The position numbers were made by a program, and so were the translations under genes. Shown one piece after another: positions 1 through 10,733 of a stretch of 64,000 bases of DNA. The stretch spans positions 1,426,001 to 1,490,000 of the forward strand of contig JAMWFC010000005.1 of the NCBI GenBank assembly GCA_027475525.1, read 5' to 3'. The notes under the pieces were generated by a model, which was not told the origin of the DNA, searched no databases, and saw nothing but the letters and a program-made list of their open reading frames with translations. The stretch comes from Macrolepiota albuminosa. Its lineage: Eukaryota > Basidiomycota > Agaricomycetes > Agaricales > Agaricaceae. Every line of letters begins with the position of its first letter. Positions within the stretch are counted from its first letter, which is position 1.

Positions 1-9
1 TAGAAGAAA

Positions 10-310
10 TGTTGTACCAATCTAGTAGCCTGAGAGAATGCACAATCTAATAGCAATGTAACAAGCCTCAGAGTCAATCTATGATGATAGAAAACCACTG
101 AGATTATACATAATAGCAACATAACACTAGGTCATAAGCTATTAGATATGTATCAATCATAAAGTATGAGGAATGGTCACTTACAGCCTCAGAGTCAATC
201 TATAATGATAGAAAACCACTGAGGCTGTTCAACACGTCAATGTGAAGTTGTAACTATAAGTCATTTGACCATATTCAAGCTGACCCATTTGTATAGTCTT
301 CCAGCCAACA
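10..310 (-). repeat. 3' LTR of Copia-1
   Basis: This 301-bp terminal repeat is the partner of 6490-6790. The interior next to it reads GGGGTTG on the minus strand, a short polypurine-like tract, which fits a 3' LTR. Each LTR contains two copies of a unit of about 37 bp (near 67-103 and 185-221) bounded by the inverted hexamers CCTCAG and CTGAG(G). Confidence 0.92.
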
Positions 311-1757
311 CAACCCCATCAGCGAGAAAGTGGACAAATATGAGTTATAGTTGATCAACGAGACCAAGGGATGAAGCAAATTTGTTGTGGAGATCTTTGG
401 GTAATGATTTGGTAAAAATGTTGGCGACTATTTCCAATGTCAATATCTATAATGTTTTAAATGAACCTTCATTAATGTGTTCACAGATGAAGTGATGCTG
501 AATATCAATATGTTTAGAACGAGACATTATCAAATCCAAATTTGCAATGTTCAAGGCACTCTGGTTGTCGCAATATAAAGGAAATGGTTTTGGTATCGGT
601 AAATATAGAGTTGTGAGTAAGTAGCAGATTAAAAGTGCTTCTCACATTGCATGAGACAAGGCCATGTACTCAGCTTCTGTCAAGGATAATGTGATCGTTC
701 ATTGCTTCACAGAGGACCACAAAATAAGGCTTGAATACATGAAAAACGCATATCCTGTAACACTTTTCCTTGTTATTGAATCTGACACCCAGTCTGCATC
801 AACCACCCCAAAATCTGCAGGAAGTAGAAGTTTGGAAGAAGAGCTTGTCATTGTCCTTGAAAAATTGTATTCCAGAGCATACCCTCTCGTACCCAAAATA
901 TACCATAAGACTCTTTTTGCTGCTAACAAATGTGCTCGAGTCAGAGAGGAATTGTATTGTCCGAGGAACATCGCAGTAAATGTGAGATCTGGACGTGTAC
1001 AGAGACTCAGGTACAAGATTGATTCTACGAGTCATTGGTAATGTACCTTGATATCTTCATCTGCAATTTCTGGTAGTGAGTTTGGTGGTGGGTCCGGCAA
1101 GTTGTCTAAGTTGACCGCAAGTGGGAGTGATAACGGAGTCACATCCAATAGACAATATGTTGCAAGTAAATCCAAAACATAACCAGTTTGAGAAAGCCAC
1201 AATTTTTTTTTCTCTCTATCTCTGTCAATCCGAATACCAAGGTATAATAAAGATATCTCCGAATCAATAACGGTGAATCATTTATTCATTTCTGTGATGA
1301 TCCATTTGTAAAGCGGTTTCAAATTTGTCACATTATCCACATATATGCACATAATGACCAAAAGATCTCCTCCGTCGTCAAGTTTTGGAATCGAAGTATG
1401 AGGTGGGGAGGAAAAACATCCAATAAAAACAGCTTGGTCCACTTCGCATGTCACCAGTCCTAAATTCTCCAGAGTTGTTCTCAATAGTGTATACCATTCT
1501 CTTGAAGACTGTTTCAGACTATAAAGTGCTTGAAGAAGTCTATTGACTTTCCTGGAATTGTCGTCTGGAAAACCTGGAATTTGTTTGCAATACAATTCAT
1601 GCATAAGCAGTGCATTTAGAAAAGCCATTTTGACGTTGAAAGAGAAAATTTCTAGGTCTTGCATTGTCACGTATGCTAACGCAATCCTGATGCTTGCCAT
1701 CTTCGCTACCAGAGCATATGTAGAACTGTAATCTTCTGGTTGCTGACTAAAGCCTTG

Positions 1758-2323
1758 TGTCAGGGGACTCCTCATTGCTTCCTTTTCTTACTCCTTATCT
1801 CTTCACTCTCCTTCCATTCATTCTCTTATTTCTTCTGACATTATTTTATTTTACTGTTTCTATTCTTTCAACACTATTTGTTAGTACTACTCTCAGCCCT
1901 TGAGATGCTCTGGTTCTTTAGCCACCATTCAGACAAGTGTGGGCCCACTCAGCACCGCTTCCAGACCGCTTATATCTTGAGATGCTCTGGTTCTTTAGCC
2001 ACCATTCAGACAAGTGTGGGCCCACTTAGCACCGCTTCCAGACCGCTTATATCAGCCAGAGTTTGCCCCTTATTTGTACAAGTGTTTGTGTAGGCAATTT
2101 TCGAGTTTTTAAGGTTTTGTTGTACTGTACAGTTGTTTCCCATGCTTCAGAGGCCCCAGAAGCGCCCAACCTGGCATAGGGAATCTCTAGACTTGTTCTC
2201 TTTGGATTTCCCTCTGCCAGGTGAGTAGCTACCTTGATATTGTCAGTATATATTCTAATACACTTTGGATCTCCCTCTGCCAGCTGTGTGACTGAGCCAC
2301 AGCCTCTATAGGTCGCCCTTACA
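1758..2323 (+). repeat. Solo LTR, family A (A1), inside Copia-1 RT
   Basis: This 566-bp unit starts TGTCAGGGGACTCC and ends GCCCTTACA. It is flanked by the 5-bp duplication CCTTG (1753-1757 and 2324-2328). Excising it together with one CCTTG restores the Copia-1 RT alignment to Copia-2. The same family provides the LTRs of Gypsy-1 (10328-17016 and 23018-23613). The unit contains one of the 77-bp tandem duplications (1899-2052). Confidence 0.93.
1899..2052. repeat. 77-bp tandem duplication no. 1
   Basis: Two copies (1899-1975 and 1976-2052) differ at a single base (cactc versus cactt). The period is exactly 77, as in ten other places in this window; see Findings for the reading as an assembly overlap. 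Confidence 0.95.
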
Positions 2324-4603
2324 CCTTGTGCCACAAGTTTTGCTTTCTCTTTTTCTTTTATGATCGATATGTCTGGATTATATTTGTGTGCAAACACCCA
2401 TCATACTCCAAGTGCCTTTTTTCTTTGCAGTAGAGGTGTGGGTACAAAGACCTCCTGTTTCTGTAGACTGCATACTTCCCGCTCTATAGCTGCCATCCAC
2501 ACATCTCTATCCATTCTTCTCATCGCTTCATTATAGTTTTTGGGAGCCTTTGTAAGATCATACTCATGTTGCTTTCAAAAAGGTAAAGGATCTGATCCAT
2601 ACGTTACATAAGCTTTGAAATCAAACATTGCAGGTCTTCAAATTGTGTGAGATCTGCCATGTCTGTTTTAAATGAATTTGTCGCCAGTAGAGAATCAATG
2701 TCTAGTATTGCTGACAAGTTCTGATGAGATTCTAGTCTGGCTTCTTGATTTACTTGAAGATGTGTGAGTCTTTCATTCCTCTTCAAAACCTCTTCCCAAT
2801 AAGCCCTGCCTGCAATTGTATGCATAATATGTCATTTAGGTTGTCCTTGTCCTTTGTCATGTACAATCTCTCCTTGATGTTCCCCACTCTGCTCATTCCC
2901 TCAGAAAACCGGTTTGTGTTGTACTAATGAAGAGGGTTCATCCATGATTGGAGTGTCTGGAGCATCCCTAATAGGTAATGGTATGTGCAGTTTTAACCTT
3001 CCATGGATATTCTCATTGAAGACCACATATTGTAAGAAATAATATTTCCTATTTAAATCCCTCACCTTCCATCCCTTCCAATTTTCTTTGTATCCTACAA
3101 AAATAGCTTCAAAGCACTTGGTGTCTCCTTTTTGACGTGTCTCTTGGATGTAAGACAAAACACTGGCAACCCCAGACTTGGAGATCCAATAAGTCCAGTT
3201 TTCTCTCTTCCATGATCTCAAATAGGGTCATGATCCCTGAAAGTGTTGAAGTTGGTAGTTTATTTCAAAGATATTGAGCTGTTAGAATCACATCATCCAG
3301 AAATGACATAGGTAACCCGATTTTGCCATTAGAGTTTGTGCCGTATCTTCAATTGTACGTATATAGCGTTCTGTCTTTCTGTTTTGTTGATGTGCATATG
3401 CCACCATTGACTGCAAAGTTATTTCTTTTTCTTCCAAGTGCTCCTTTAGTCTCTCTTCAACAAACTCCTTCACACTATCACAACGGACACTCTTCACTCT
3501 GTTTCCCAACTTAAGCTCCCATTCTGCCTATATTCTTTTGAAATGTGTCAACACCATGTTCTTTTTAAATGATAGTTTTGTACTGTCAAAGTTCGAATAG
3601 TCATCTAAGATTGTGTGGAAAAGATGGTATTCCTATTTGAAAAGCATGTTGGAAACGGTCCGCAAGAATTCATATGTAGCAATTCGCAAACAATGCTGGC
3701 TCAACGTTCATGATTGTCAAACGGTCGTGCAGGTTGTTTTCTGATAATGCATGGAATACACTTCTTGTCATCAAATGATCCTGTATAATGCACTTCTTCA
3801 ACATATTCTTTTGTCAGTACCGCTCTCGTGGTATTTCTAGCTGGATGTCTCATCTTGTGGTGCCACAGATTTGGCATAATCAGTACTGTTGGAAAAGAAT
3901 TTTTGAAGCTCGAAAGTACTTGTAGAGACACTTGAAATTGTTGATCCAACATTAAGAAATCACAATAAAGAAATGATAATTGTTTGTAAACGGTGGCTTG
4001 AAATGATTTGCCTCCAAGTTTTGTCACATATGCTGGAAAAAATAGAGTAGTAGCTTCCTTCTCAAAAGTTGTCGTTTTCCACCATGGAGCCTACCGAAAG
4101 AAGATTAATAGGTGTGTCCAGAGCATGTAAACAATCTTTGAGGACTAATGTTCTTGTTTTGCCATCAATATACAATCAAAATCAAACATTGCCACATACT
4201 AAAATGTTGAGAGTCTCACAGTTTGCAGTTCCAACAGGAACAGCTAGAGCTATATTGTACATCCAAAAATGTTTTCAATCTTTGATGATATGTGTTGTGC
4301 ATCCAGAATCAAGGATAGTGTTAAATTGACCAGTGATACTTATGAAGGCAATGGATGGCATAGAGTTCATGAAAGCAGAAAAAGCTGATACTCCTTCAGT
4401 CTTATCACCCTGAACATCATAAAGGTGGAAATCAATGTCGTTCTCCTCATCCTCGGTAATTGTGGAGAGTACAAGATTATTAAGGTTGTCTGTAATAAAA
4501 GCTGGAGTCAGCATAATGAATTCTGCAGCTGATTCTAAAGTCGAGTCTTTTATTATGGCAATATTAGCTCTTGGTCGGTTCATGTGGTCTTTCTGGCCAT
4601 CAT

Positions 4604-6355
4604 TCAAAGTGCCTCGTTTGATCTTGCTAGCCAGAGTATTGGTTGTTGTTGTAATCGGCGTATTGGTAGAAGAGCGCTAAGAGGTGTGTTCTCGAGGCTG
4701 GGGATTTGAGACAGCCATTCTACGCTGAATGTCAATGTCGATATCAAGGATAGTATTGGCAAGGTGGAAAAAATCAAAAGTGCCATCTGGATTGTTGTCC
4801 CAAGAATGACAAACTTCTTCACATAACATATTGTAAGCTCTGTGATCGGCAATGCCATCTATAAAGCGCTGAATTTTCTTGCATTGCATGAAATCCCAGA
4901 GAGTGGTAGCAAGTTGATTCACCGCTATCCACCAAGCTTGAACATCGGCTGGTATAGTATTCGGTGCACAGGTAAGTCTGAACACAGAATCCTTTATATG
5001 CTGGGCAGAAGCTGCACTACCAACACTGAAATGTCTTTGGAGAAAGTCAGTAGATCACGAGCCATCCATGTTGGGAAATTATAAAGACCAGTCCACATTG
5101 GAGGTAAAGAATTGAAGATTTCTGCAAACAGATGTCCTGAGATGATATAAGAACAAACATTATTGTTCTTCCAGAATGTTTCATAAGCCAGTGAGTCTTC
5201 CCTTGTCAAATGTGGTGGATAGGGAGGTGGTAAAGCCAATCGACACATAGGGTCATAGGGCGCCCCCATCAGGGGTAATGGACAAACATGACTATTGAGA
5301 CAAAAATGATTGATAAGTGCCATAACAGGATTTATCCATAAGCCCCAGTTGGCTGAAGATGTGAAGCAAGGAATCATGGTAAGGAGGGGCAATTTGGAGT
5401 CAATAGAAGCTGGTGTAGGTACCAGATTGGGAATTGCAATGGCTGGTGCATAGGCATGATTGTAATCCGGCTGAGCTACCAGGAGGTGGATCTCATTGTA
5501 GTGATTTGGAAGTGCCTGAGGTTCTACCCTGACCAGAGGAATGATAGGCTGATTGACAACCGGAATATGTTGTGGAGCTGCAACAAATTGATTATGCAAA
5601 GGAAAAACCCCTATGAAATGGTCAGGCATTGGTGTCTGATGCGGAAGATGCACGGCCTGCTGTGCCTGAAATTGATGAGGATTTTGTTGAGCCTGAACAT
5701 TGTTCAATGGCTGGACATGAAACTGAGGAGGAACTTGTTGAACTAAAGTGTTGTTCACATGTTGATGAACAGGAATTGCAGCAGCAGCAGGCTGGGGCAT
5801 AGTGTTGTAGAAAGCAGAAGGAGGTTGTGAGAGTGGAATTGGAGAAGACCTATGCTGGAAAAAAGGAATAAAAGGACAAACAGAAACTGAGGGAGGACAA
5901 TAAAAATTTGGAACAGGAGAAGAAGGTGTAAACGTTGTATTGTGCAAGTGATTAATAGGAACAGATGGTGGACAAGGATTACCTTGCACTACAGAAGGGA
6001 CAAGAGAAAGTACAGAAGAAGTATGAGGTACACAAACTGGGGTAGGAGCATGTAAAGGATGAGAGGGAGGAACATTAGGTGCTGGAGTAGGTGTAATCAG
6101 CAAGTGATTATGAAAAGAGGTGGAAAAATTAGACACTGCACAAGAAATAAAAGAACAAAAACATTTCAGAGCCTTGGTATGTGAATTTGAGACTAAAGTA
6201 TTTGCCGAATCAGAAGGAAAGTTGGCTATATGCAGAGGCAAGTGATGAATAAAAGTTGATTGTATGTTGGCACCATTCGAAGAGGTCCCTGGTATTGGTC
6301 TTGAAGACGATGACACTACTGGAGAATAATGACGATGATGAAAAGGGTCAGTCAT
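4604..6355 (-). pseudogene. Copia-1 Gag
   Basis: A long minus-strand frame (roughly 6355 to 4994) encodes a proline- and histidine-rich N-terminal half. It is followed by a conserved Gag core with the pattern WGLWINPVMALI, which aligns to the Copia-2 Gag. The likely start is the methionine at 6355, just after the leader; the longer open frame to 6466 extends toward the PBS. The C-terminal part (4604-4985) is shifted into other frames. No CCHC zinc knuckle was found. Gag would form the virus-like particle. Confidence 0.82.
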
Positions 6356-6475
6356 TGTGATGATCCTGAAAAATGGGATAATGACTGGAATCTGTTCTGC
6401 AAGACCAAGTATATGCAATGAATAATCCAAAGGAGTGGCCTCTGGCTTCAAAGATAGTACAAGCAATCCATTAAA

Positions 6476-6489
6476 GGATGTCCATAACC
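6476..6489 (-). promoter_or_regulatory. Primer-binding site of Copia-1
   Basis: Immediately inside the 5' LTR the minus strand reads GGTTATGGACATCC. This nearly matches the complement of the anticodon-loop region of initiator methionine tRNA (..CCCATAACC..). A half-tRNA primer of this kind is known for Drosophila copia. The same site occurs in Copia-2 and Copia-3. Confidence 0.8.
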
Positions 6490-6790
6490 TGTTGTACCAA
6501 TCTAGTAGCCTGAGAGAATGCGCAATCTAATAGCAACATAACAAGCCTCAGAGTCAATCTATAATGATAGAAAACCATTGAGATTATACCTAATAGCAAC
6601 GTAACACTAGATCATAAGCTATTAGATATGTATCAATCATAAAGTATGAGGAACGGTCACTTATAGCCTCAGAGTCAATCTATGATGATAGAAAACCACT
6701 GAGGCTATTTGACATGTCAATGTGAAGTTGTAACTATAAATCATGTGACCATATTCAAGCTGACCCAATTGTATAGTCTCCTGGCCAACA
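6490..6790 (-). repeat. 5' LTR of Copia-1
   Basis: This is the 301-bp partner of 10-310, with the same TGTTG and CAACA termini. It is followed by the target duplication AGAAA at 6791-6795. Confidence 0.92.
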
Positions 6791-6866
6791 AGAAATAAGA
6801 AAATGAATGAAAGGAGAGTGAAGGAATAAAGAGTGAAAAAAGGAAGAAATGAGGAGTCTCCTGACA
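6791..6866 (-). repeat. LTR-A fragment (first 76 nt, reversed) hosting Copia-1
   Basis: Read on the minus strand, this begins TGTCAGGAGACTCCTC like other LTR-A copies. It breaks off after exactly 76 nt at the Copia-1 insertion. The bases at 1-4 continue the LTR-A sequence on the far side. Copia-2 sits at the same nucleotide of another LTR-A copy (10403). Confidence 0.88.
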
Positions 6867-7739
6867 CTTCTCCACCTGTTTTTCCATTGCAATACTCTTA
6901 TGGCTAAAAAATTACTTTACACAATGTTCAAATGCATCCAACTGGCAAGGACCAATTGTTTCCTGGCCAATAAGCGGAGCATAGCTAGTGGAAGCCTGCA
7001 TAACTTTAGCAGTGCAAGGGGTGGTAAACGTGGGTGGCATTGTGGCATGATTAAGGTTAAAGAGGCCTGACAGGTCCAATGAAGAAGTAGAGTCAGCCAT
7101 TGATAGAGCAGGAGATGGACACCCCAACTCTTCCAACGTTACCATTCCTACTCCAGGAGCGATTACTTCCTCTCCTGTTATGGGAGAAAACCCTGTAGCC
7201 AGAAGCCTGTCAAATGAGAACAGCACTAATTAACCCTAGGTGTAATCTACAGATGTCCAGTGAGGTTGTCCCCAAGAGCTACTTTGTGCGTATCAAAAAA
7301 AAGTGTAAGTGGACTGTGTCATCTGACTTCACTTAGACTGGAACAAGCTGATAGGAACAAAGTAGGATTCAAAAGTAGTCTACCTTTATAATAGAATGAT
7401 GACCTCATACATATGTCAGTAAGGAAATAAGGTTCAAACAACTGTCTCAATCAATAGACTTAATTGAAAGCAAAAAGTATGATATGCAATAAGGACAATA
7501 AGGACGATGTGTGAGATGTGAGTAGCCATGGACTTCATGAAATGATACTTGTAAGCATCATGCTTACAGCAAAGCTTTATGTTCTCTCCTGTCTCCTCTA
7601 CCACCCTTTCTCCTCTGCAAGGTGGTCACTAGTTGAGGCCACAAAAGGAAGCAAGCTGAGGATGAACAACATGTTCTTCAAGATAAGAGCAAGGAGGCTG
7701 ACAGATTCATTTGAGCAAAATTGCTAGGTAGCATGGAAA
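6867..7739. other. No recognisable gene
   Basis: The stretch has low CpG. A minus-strand open frame of about 104 codons (6912-7226) contains no motif I recognise. Nothing here can be assigned; it may be the far upstream part of the DIRS-like fossil or other dead repeat. Confidence 0.4.
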
Positions 7740-10078
7740 TGGCTAACCCAGTTGAATGATTTTTTGGAGAATCCAGATAGGTTGTCATTCCCACCATTTA
7801 CCTTCTTAACATACAAAACTCACTTCTGCATTTCTTTACTAATCACCATATAGATCTTGTTAACAACTCGCCTCAAACTATTCACACTAAGATTGTGCAT
7901 TCTTTTAATTCAGATGACAAATCTGCAGATAAAGTTCTTCTGCTTGATTTGCCAAAATGATTATGGTCTGGAGCAATAATGATATCCATTTCTGCCTCAC
8001 ACCTCTGTGTTTCTTTGAGACATCCAAAAAACCTCCAGGAGGCTCTCAAGTTACTTGGGAAGGAACCTACTGTCCTGGATCCAACTGACACTCCCTTGTC
8101 ATCTTCAACCAACCATGCAATTGAGTATGGGAAGCACCTCAGCTTTTTTGAGCAGGTTGAAAACTTTGAAGATACTTACCTGCTCTGGTACAAATTCAAA
8201 CAGGAGGCATGTGGTCTTCAACTGGTATAAGTATGCTTCTCATGTTGACATCATCCTTCAGTCTCACCACACTCTGGTCAAGAATCAGAGAAGAGTATTT
8301 GAAGCAAAAGTCCTGAGGTCTTCTTATGCTGCTGATGTCATGTCTCAGAAGTCCTTGTCAAGAGCTAGTCCAACTCTTTTTTGAGAAGCCTCTTCAGCAT
8401 GCCTTTTGTGTGGAAAGGCACACTGGTTTATAGAGTATTCTCCCAATATCACCACCTTCAACAATGGTAGATCTTTTTTCTCCTGGCTTGCTGGTAATCA
8501 GCTTGTCAGCACCAAAAATCCATGTGGTAGACAGCCTAAAAGGATATGTGAAGTCTTCAATCTCAACCAACCCTGCAATAACTGATATGGCAGTGAACCC
8601 TCCATGTATGCTCCCTGTGTGGAGGTGATCACCCTGCATTCACACATGTGACATGCCTGCATATTGTCAATGGTTGAATCTGCACCTGATCCATGGTCAG
8701 CATGCCTCACCAAAATTTCTCAATTATCAGGATTTGTCATTTTACATCCACCCAAGACCCTCTTTTTCTCCTCTTTCACCTCAAAATATAGAACTTTTTG
8801 CATGTATAGTCCACCCTTATAACACCAATGCCTTCCAACATCTTCTTTAAAAATATAATTCAGTCTCCTCTTACCCTTTCCTTGTTTGCAATCTTTGTGA
8901 AGGTTTCCTTCTGAGTACACTCTGCTTACCCACTCTGTTTTAATTCCAAATCACCCCACCATTAAAAACTTTTTTGATGTTTTCTGCACTTATTTCAATG
9001 ACAAGATTGCTGTAGGCCACATGTCTGGGCCTTTTACCTTAAGTCACATAGAACATGTTTTAAGAGGACTCATCTACTTGTCTCTACTCATTGTCACCAA
9101 ACAATTTCAGGAACCTGATGTGCCTGTGAAATAGCATGTTTGCTGGAACTTTTCAAAAGATAATCCTCTTACAGGAGCTTTCTCTGTTAACAGTTTCATC
9201 AACAAAGATAACTTTCCCACCTGCTTTAGTATTGTATGTTCAGTTGCTGAGCAGGTGGGTATATGTGCTCATCCTATTGGTGACTTTCTTTTCTTTCAAC
9301 TTATCCTTTCTTCTTTTCTGTCATTGAGGCTTTCTACATTGTTTTGACATTTTTAAAATTGCTCTCAGGTTTTCTCTCTATATCCCTTTTATCCACATCT
9401 GATTTCCTTCCTTTCTGTCTTTGGTGCAAAACCTGCCAGTAGTAATTCTGGCCAGATCAGAAATGCACTTATTGATATATGGTCAGCTGAGATGAGTGAT
9501 GATGGCCTTTTTTTTTAAAATTTGAAGATGATATCAGCTGTCTTTGTTTTTCAAATTCACACAGGCCTTTCCACCAGAACAGTTTTCTTTATGCCCATGA
9601 CAGAGATTCTATCTTGAATTTCATTTCCTGTCTCAACATGCCTTGGCACACAAAAAAGTCAGGTTCCAAATTCAAAGACTGTTTCTCATTTATTGGTTTT
9701 GCCTGAGATCCTCTATGCAAGCATGTTTCTCTCCTTAAAAATAAACATCTGAAATACCTCACATGCATAACCTCAATGATTGATGCCCACAAAAAAAGAA
9801 AATAACAGCTTCCAATTAAGAGATATACAGGCTTTGCATGGCACTTTAATACATGTATTTTTTGTCTTTCCAGAAGGCTCCTCTTGATTACCTGTCTTTT
9901 TGAATTTCATGTCTATCTACCATGGAAGTAAATTTAGTAGGAGACACCTTCTCAACTCCTGTGTACATAGCTTAAAATGGTAGCAAGCACACTTTTCAGA
10001 TATATTTGCCTTCAACCAACTCTTTCCCATCCAACCTCTTGAAGATTTCAACATTTTTGTAGATGCCTCTACATTTTG
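7740..10078 (+). pseudogene. DIRS-like retroelement remnant: gag-like zinc-knuckle region, RT and start of RNase H
   Basis: Conceptual plus-strand translation with frameshifts gives a gag-like region (YGKHLSFFEQV.. near 8120). A cysteine/histidine segment follows near 8398 (CLLCGKAH..) and 8545 (ICEVFNLNQPCNN). Next come RT-like blocks, including a SKDNPLTG..VNSFINKD..FPT segment near 9160-9230 and a SSNSGQIRNALIDIW segment near 9440. Another segment near 9810-9990 reads FQLRDIQALHGTLIHV..FVFPEGSS..LPVF. The remnant ends in FVDAST near 10060, the start of the RNase H, where LTR-A copy A2 cuts it. From memory this block order is that of basidiomycete DIRS-type elements. The matching tyrosine recombinase is at 25791-27990. 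Confidence 0.72.
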
Positions 10079-10327
10079 TGTCAGAGGACTCCTCATTTCT
10101 TCCTTCTTTTACTCCTTATCTCTTCACTCTTCTTTCATTCATTCTCTTATTCCTTCTGTCATTCTCTCATTTTACTGTTTCTATTCTTTCAACACTATTT
10201 GTTAGTACTATTCTCAGCCCTTGAGGTACTCTGATTCTTTAGCTATCATTCAGACAAGTGTGGGCCCTTCAGCACTGCTTCCAGACTACTTACATAAGCC
10301 AGAGTTTGCCTTTCTGACTTCCAAAGT
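10079..10327 (+). repeat. LTR-A, truncated copy A2
   Basis: It starts TGTCAGAGGACTCC right after the FVDAST codons of the DIRS-like fossil and runs 249 bp. At its 3' end it directly abuts the start of another LTR-A copy (10328). No target duplication can be read. Confidence 0.85.
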
Positions 10328-10403
10328 TGTCAGGGGACTCCTCTTTTCTTCCTTCTTTCACTCCCTATTCCTTCACTCTCCTTTCATTCATTTCCTTACT
10401 TCT

Positions 10404-10688
10404 TGTCAGCTGGAAGCTAAGCGACACTAGAGGTAACAATTCGTAACCGTCAGTGTCAAACACGAAGGAGTAACAACTATTTTTATTATACCTAGAGGTA
10501 ACAATTCGTACTAGTAACAATAAGTGTAAGTAATGCAACGTCAAGACAACAATAGTTGAAGACACTTACACCGTCAGTGTCAAACACGAAGGAGTAACAA
10601 CTGAAGGTGTAGAGTGGCGACAACTCAAATGTATGCTAGGAGCACGTGATATGGACGATACTGAGACAAATAACCCATTCGGGCAACA
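10404..10688 (-). repeat. 3' LTR of Copia-2
   Basis: This 285-bp repeat starts TGTCAGCTGG and ends GGGCAACA. It retains CpG at sites where the partner LTR has TpG or CpA. Confidence 0.95.
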
Positions 10689-10700
10689 CAACCCCATCAG
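10689..10700 (-). promoter_or_regulatory. Polypurine-like tract of Copia-2
   Basis: On the minus strand the interior ends CTGATGGGGTTG directly before the 3' LTR. Copia-1 has the same GATGGGGTTG at the same place. This is the expected site for priming plus-strand DNA synthesis. Confidence 0.6.
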
Positions 10701-10733
10701 TGAGGAAGTGAGCGTGGAAATGAAAAGAAGATT

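Larger units (their letters stand above)
640..4607 (-). pseudogene. Copia-1 Pol remnant (protease, integrase, RT, RNase H)
   Basis: Fragments in all three minus frames match Copia-2 domain by domain. The protease motif LDSGCTTH is near 4300. Integrase fragments cover 3288-4030, including the HQQN..ERYIRTIEDTAQ segment. An RT segment at 1278-1775 has YVDN where YVDD is expected, so the catalytic motif is damaged. An RNase H segment covers 699-1016. Reading toward the C terminus, RT coding stops after the VAQG motif at the solo LTR (1758-2323) and resumes beyond it. There are many frameshifts and stops, so no functional protein is possible. The DNA is poor in CpG compared with Copia-2. Confidence 0.9.
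10..6790 (-). mobile_element. Copia-1: old Ty1/copia LTR retrotransposon, full length but decayed
   Basis: Two LTRs of 301 bp (10-310 and 6490-6790) start TGTTG and end CAACA. They flank an interior that reads gag, protease, integrase, RT and RNase H on the minus strand, which is the copia domain order. A 5-bp target duplication AGAAA is present at 5-9 and 6791-6795. I count about 21 differences between the LTRs (about 7%), so the insertion is old. The reading frame is broken many times, and a solo LTR of family A (1758-2323) sits inside the RT. The element lies inside a reversed LTR-A, whose first 76 nt remain at 6791-6866. Confidence 0.93.
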
